This document shows positions 1 through 6,000 of a DNA stretch of 7,933 bases, piece by piece. The DNA lies in the NCBI GenBank assembly GCA_045540655.1, contig JAZQHP010000048.1, forward strand, positions 1 to 7,933. The letters are read 5' to 3'. The translations under genes were made by a program, and so were the position numbers. Under the pieces are notes generated by a model. The model was given only the letters and a program-made list of their open reading frames with translations. It was not told the DNA's origin and searched no databases. Positions within the stretch are counted from its first letter, which is position 1. Each line of letters begins with the position of its first letter. The stretch comes from RGIG1959 sp045540655. Lineage in GTDB: Bacteria; Bacillota; Clostridia; Oscillospirales; Acutalibacteraceae.

Positions 1-3000
1 CGACCTCTGCCGCGCTGTCGGTGATGGGATCGGTATACAGCGTTACCGTCTGCGTGGGATCCTCGGTGCTGACCAGGATCATATACGCGCCGCATTCATA
101 CGAGCCCGTGATCGGGGTCTTCTCGCCGTCTAAGATCACCACGGTGAAGTCCAGATACGCGTCGGTATAATCCGTTACGCGGACATAATCTTCGCCGCGG
201 CGGTAGCAGATGCCCTGCAAAGTACGGTTCTCAAACGACAGAACCGATCCGTCGGAGGCACTCGGCCGTGCAAGTGCACCGAGCTCTTGCACATAGTAGG
301 TTTCGCCGCCGTGCTTGACGGTCAGCTCATCCGCCGACCAATCCAAGCCGCTGATGTACAGGCGGTTCAAGAACCGCAAGCCGTCGACTGCGCCCTCTTT
401 ATCAAAGTGAACGGCGCTGCCGAGCGTACCCCATTGATAGCCGTTTTCCGCCGCCGACACGAACTGCGCATCCACCGACACGCAATCCTCCGGCATGACA
501 AACGCGAACACCAAGCCGGTGCCGCCGTTTTCCGTATCGGTCATGGGAGTGGGATTGTTGAGAATGGGATGCACCGCACCGCTGCGGTCGGTGTAGGTGA
601 GACTGCTCATATCCGGCAGATACCCGGCATTCGGTTTGAGCGACACCTTCACGGTATCCCCCGCCTTGATGTTGGTAAGCAGCTTACCTGTCTGACCGCC
701 GCCGATCAGCGAGAGCGAGCCGCCGCGGTTGGTGCTGTTGCTCACCGCCTTGACAAACGGTGCGGAGATCTCGGTGAACACGATGTCGTCGAGATAGACA
801 GGCTGTGTCGCGTTCGGGGTACCGAGCTGAATGGTGGACGACCAGTTACCGCTGTTGGTGATGGTATCCCCCGTCGCAAAATACAGCGTGTGCTCGGTCC
901 ACTCGTCGGTCGCGGCAAATGTCGCATCGGGACAGCCGACATTCACGATCGAGGATGCCCAGCCGTCGCCGCCCGCGACATGGAATACCACCGCATCGCC
1001 CTTGTGGCGGAAGGTGACCTTGTACGCGGTGTTTTTCTTCAAATAACCGAGCGACATGATCGCCGTAGAGGTACCGCGCGTGACCTTCGGGTTGAGTTTG
1101 AGCACCTGGGTGGTGTTGCCGAGCGCTTCGTCCCCTTGTACGATCTCGCCGAAGCCGTTGCGGATGACCTTGTCGTAATACGCCATGGTCGGTGCCTTGT
1201 GCTCGAAATCGCCGCCGAGCACCAGACTGTAATCGTCGGGTACCATGACGAGCTTCACATCGTCGACCAACACATTTACCGTACCCGTGCCGTACCGCTG
1301 GAACATCAGCGAATACAGGCGGTCGAGCGCGGGCTGATCGCCCGTCTGGATCAGCATGGAGTTGGTCACCCACTCCGAGGTGGTCTTATCGCTCGTCAGC
1401 GTCGGTCGGGAGGTGCTGTTATACTGCAGCACATCGTTCGAGCAGGTCAGGTACGCGTAAATACGGCCGTTGTCGTTGGCCGTCGTCTTGGAGCGATAGG
1501 TCAGCAGATACCGTGTGTTGGGTTTTAAGAACAGGGTGTCCACCGTGAAATAATCCGTGAAATCCGATGCCGTCGGGAACGACATGACCATGTTGTCGGG
1601 ATCCTCGGGATCGACGACCTCATAGGTATCGTTCCGTCCGGGTGCAAAGGTGTCCACATCGATGTCAAACACCGTTTCGGGATACACCCATTCCACGGGT
1701 GCGGTGACGGTAAGTCCCGCACCGTTGGTGACGGTGACGGTCGGGGTGACATTTGCCAGCGACCACAGCGTGTCTAAGCCGCCGTTAGCGCCCAGACCCG
1801 CAACCTTGGCTTTGGTGCCGTTCAGCGTGACAGCAGTCATTTCGGTGCCGTCAAACTCACCTGAGGCGGAGCTGTATTTGTAGGTCGTGTTATCGGCAAT
1901 GCTCCAGGTCAGGTTCGTCACCTCGCTCGGCAAGCCGTTTGCGGGGGTGATGACGAGCTGATCGGCAAGATCCTGTTCGGTGGTGTTGGCATTGATCTTG
2001 ACCTTGCCATCCTTAAAGCCGATGGATTCTACATGCGGGATCTCGCGGATGACGATATCGTCGATGTAGGCTTCACTGTCGGCATAGGTACCTTTTCCGT
2101 AGTAGGCGTTGACCGACAGGTTCATCCATTCCTTGCCCTCGTTAAACTCAGCGGGATCCAGATACCACGTATAGGTCAGCCATTCATTAGCGGCCGTGCC
2201 CTTGGTGGCGTCGTTGGTATAAGCGGTATACGTCGTGGACCAGCCTTTGCGCAGAATGACGTTGGCGCCGGTACGGCGGAAGGTGACCTCGATCATCTTA
2301 TCCTCCGGCAGCGTATAGCCGTGGAAAGCGTCGTTGAGCAGGAAAATGTTGCTCGAGCCGTTGTTCAGACGCAGTACCCTGTTGGACGGATCGGTCGGGT
2401 CGGCGGTGTTATAGCCGTTTCCGCTGACATACGGACCGTCGCCGCCGTCGCCGTCAAAGGCGAAGATATCCGGCTCAGCGGTGAAGCTCGAGCCTGCGAA
2501 CAGATTGAACGTACCGTCGGTCGGCGCTTCCAAGATCTGCACGTTGATGACCATCATGGTGTTGACCGTCGCGCCGTTGTGGTGGAACGTAATATCCAGC
2601 GACGACAGCGCCGTTTCGGGCGTGAAGAACTGCTGATATACGCGCCAGTTCTCGCTCTTGTCGAGCTTGAGCGTGTTGCCGAGGAACGACACCGTACCGT
2701 CGGCGTTGCGCGTGGTCACGCGCAATACGTAGCGGGTGTTCGCTTTGAGCTCTGCCTGCACGGTGTGCGTGAGGTCGTCCGACGAACAGGACAGCGCGAA
2801 GCCGGTGATCTGACCCGCAATCAGGTTTTGGTCACGGTCTTCTTCGGTGAGCGTACCAAGCGGTAAAGTAGCGGTTTCGACAGCGCCGCAGGGACACTTG
2901 CGCGTCCACACTTCCATATCGTGTTCCGCTTCTTCGGTCTCGGTCTCCTCTTCGGTGACTTCGTTCGGCTCGGGCAACACGATGCTGTCCCCTGTTTTTT

Positions 3001-6000
3001 CCACGTAGTTGGTCAGATCAAATTTTGCAAAACGGATGTGCTGACGCAGTACCGTGTACGAAATGTACGCGGTATCGCCGTACACCATTATGTACGGATA
3101 GAAGCACGAACCGCCCGAGAGCGTCCCCATATCGGCCACCGCGACGACCTCGCTGTCAGCAAGGTTGGTTTGGTCGATGCGTAAAATACCGATGCCGTTA
3201 CGGTTCTTCGGCGCGTGTACCAAGTACAGCTCGCCGCCGTAATGGAAGAAGTCAGCACGGGACTGGCAATCGTTGACCAACACGGGGGTTGCCCATGTTT
3301 TGTTGTTCAGATCGTAATAGGTCAAGAATCCGTACGGATCCTTATCGGCGTTGGTGCCGTCGAACTGGCGCACGAAATAGTATACGCGGTCGCCGAGCAC
3401 GAAGGTCGCGTTTTCGTATTCGCTGCGGTTGCCGAAATCGGGTGCCGCCACGTATTCCCACGTGATGAGGTCACGACTCTTGATGATACAGGTAAACTGC
3501 CAGCAATACATGCCGGTATAATACCAGATCTCGCCGTTTTCCTCGCGGGCGGACAGCTTTTGCATGATGCCGATATCCGAGCCCATCCATTTGGTGGAAT
3601 AGCCGTTGTTGACGAGCGCCGAACGGATGCCCGAGATGGACATATCGTTGGTGATATCCCCCACCTTGAAGCGATTGACCTTGATATCGCCCATCGTCTT
3701 GGTTGCAATATCAAACACGGCGTAGAAACGGTAATACTGCGTGGTCGCCGCCGTCCACATAACGAAGATCTTACCGTCGTTTTTGTTCATTAAGATGGTG
3801 TCGTACACCTTGGTGATCTCGCGGCCCTCCAGCGTATCACCGACCTTTTGCACCGTGAGGGTGGTGATATCCGTCGGATCGGCAAGCGGGCAATACGCAA
3901 AACGCGCTTCCAGGTGCGAGGAATCCTCGCCCGCCGTGGCGGTGTTGGCGTAATACGTCATGTACACGACGTCGTCCACGATGGTAAAGGACGATACATG
4001 CACCATCTGATCGCCGTCCTGTTCAAAGTCAGCGATGATGTTATCCTTGATCTCGGCAGCAAGTTGGTCACCGAGCTCGATAGCCAAGGTATCCTCGTTC
4101 GGATTGATGATGCCCGCTTCGCCCGTGATCGCGACGGCGGCATCGTACGGCGTGCTGGTAAACGGCACGTCGTCCGAGAAGATGGACGGCACCGCCGACG
4201 AGGTCGTGCCCGTTTGGATCCATTTCGTCCAGTCGTGTGAATCCTTGTGCAGGATCTCGTCCTCACAGGACGAGCAGGTCAGCCAATGATAGTCGTTATC
4301 CCGCTGCCATTCGCCGTACTCGGCACGGTGTAACAGCCCTTCTTGGAACAGCGCGCCGAGGGTGAGCTCGTCAATATAACCGCAGAATACGCACACGCGC
4401 TCCTGCTTGGTTTCAGAGCTCTCCGCCCACGCGGTCCACGCGTGCGGGGCTTCCTCCGCCTTGCCGCCGCATTCGCAGGCATACCAGTGGGTCTTGCCGT
4501 CGCTGCTGAACGCATCGGTGGAGGCCTTATGGCGATGCTGTGCCTTGTCGACCGTCACGGTGACCGGCTCGCCGTAAAATTGCTTTTGAATGGTTGCATA
4601 ATCCTGCAGCGTCATGGTGGTGCCGTCCTCGGAGAAGTACAGCATGGTCACCATTCCGCTGGGCTTTAACTGTGCATCGATGGTCTGCGGGTTACACACG
4701 ATCTGCGTGACGGTCTGGCCGTATTTGCCGACCTCTTGCTTGATGGTGCTCTTATCCGCCGTCACATGGCCCGACGCCACCAGCACGATGTTGTCGTGCG
4801 GGGACACGAGCTCTTCCCAGATGGTGGTACCGTAGGTGGTTTCATAGCCGCCCTTCAAGTGCGGGCTGCCTGCGGAGTTTTCGTCCATGATATTCGCGTT
4901 GCCGTCCAGGTACGCGTGCGTGGTCACGATGACATTGCGATCCTCATAGGTATCGCACAGTTCACCCGCCCATTGGAGCACCTCGGGGCGCGGACCGAAT
5001 TCCAGCGCGATCATCATGTATTTGACCTCGCCCACCTCAAACAGGTAGTACGAGTTATCCAGTTTTCCCGCTTCAAACACGCCGTAATCATCGGTCGGCA
5101 CACCCGCGAACACCTCGTCCACAGGAAATGCCGCGTTGAAATTGGCGGTGTCGCCGTTCATGTTATCGTGGTTACCGACGATCACCGAAAACGGGATCAC
5201 GCCCTGCAGCTTCATAACCTGCTCACGCGCAAGATCCCATTGGGCGACCACATTGGTTTCGGTGATATCGCCGAGACCCGCTACGAACTGAATGTTTTTC
5301 GCGTCCTTGTTATCCAGAATCCAATCGTAGATGGTGGCAAGGCCGTCGGGGTATTTGTCCGTGATGACCTGCGTATCGCCCACCAACGCGATGGAATAGG
5401 CATAATCCGTCACGGGCGGTACAGCATCGGGATCGCGCCAGTCGCCCGACAGCGTGGCGGCACCGACACCGATCGGAGCCACGCACACCAGACCGAGGGT
5501 CAGGCACATAGCCAAAAACAGCGAGAGCATCCGCATCGCGCGGCCGTTGCGGCGCCAGATCAGCACCGCCGCCAGCACCGCCGCTGCCACAACAGCGGCG
5601 ACAAGCGCGAGCAGGATACGGCTGCCCACCGGGCCGACCGTGCCGGCATATTCGTTGACCGTCACATCCGAAGCGGCGGTTTCGTCCTCCGCCGCGCCGC
5701 CGCCGTTGACACCGGGACGGTTATCGGGATCGGTTTCGGGGATCAGCGCCGTCGCATCCGCAAACAGCTTGGTAAAGGTGACACCGCACAGCGCGGTGGC
5801 TTGTTCGTCGATCGCCGCTTTGGTGGAATCGCTGAACGCGTTCCATTCGTCGGCGGCAGTGGCGATCCACAGACAGTTTTCAAAAACTGCCGCCGTGATC
5901 GCACCCTTGTCGGTAAACGCATAGTGACGGACAAACGCTTCCGCCATCTGCGGCTGTACCGCCTTCGCTTTCGCGAGCAGCGCCGCATAGTCGCGGCCGT

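Noticed and set aside
846..1373. Minus-strand open frame of 175 codons in another frame
   Set aside because: Overlaps the true frame out of phase, is Arg-rich and domain-free, while the true frame gives module B4 here.
287..1528. Plus-strand open frame of 413 codons
   Set aside because: Same antisense phase, with Arg/His/Val-rich low-meaning translation; the opposite strand gives clear jelly-roll and InlB-like domains.
2033..2866. Plus-strand open frame of 277 codons
   Set aside because: Antisense shadow of modules B1 and B2 in the same phase; no family resemblance.
4220..4540. Zinc-finger DNA-binding domain
   Set aside because: The C-x-x-C units lie in an exported region after a signal peptide and resemble surface-protein repeats, not nucleic-acid-binding fingers.
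5530..5560. A separate gene starting at the internal ATG (5536 or 5530)
   Set aside because: The signal peptide is convincing, but no stop codon ends the upstream frame and no ribosome binding site is visible, so it is kept as an alternative within one CDS rather than as its own gene.
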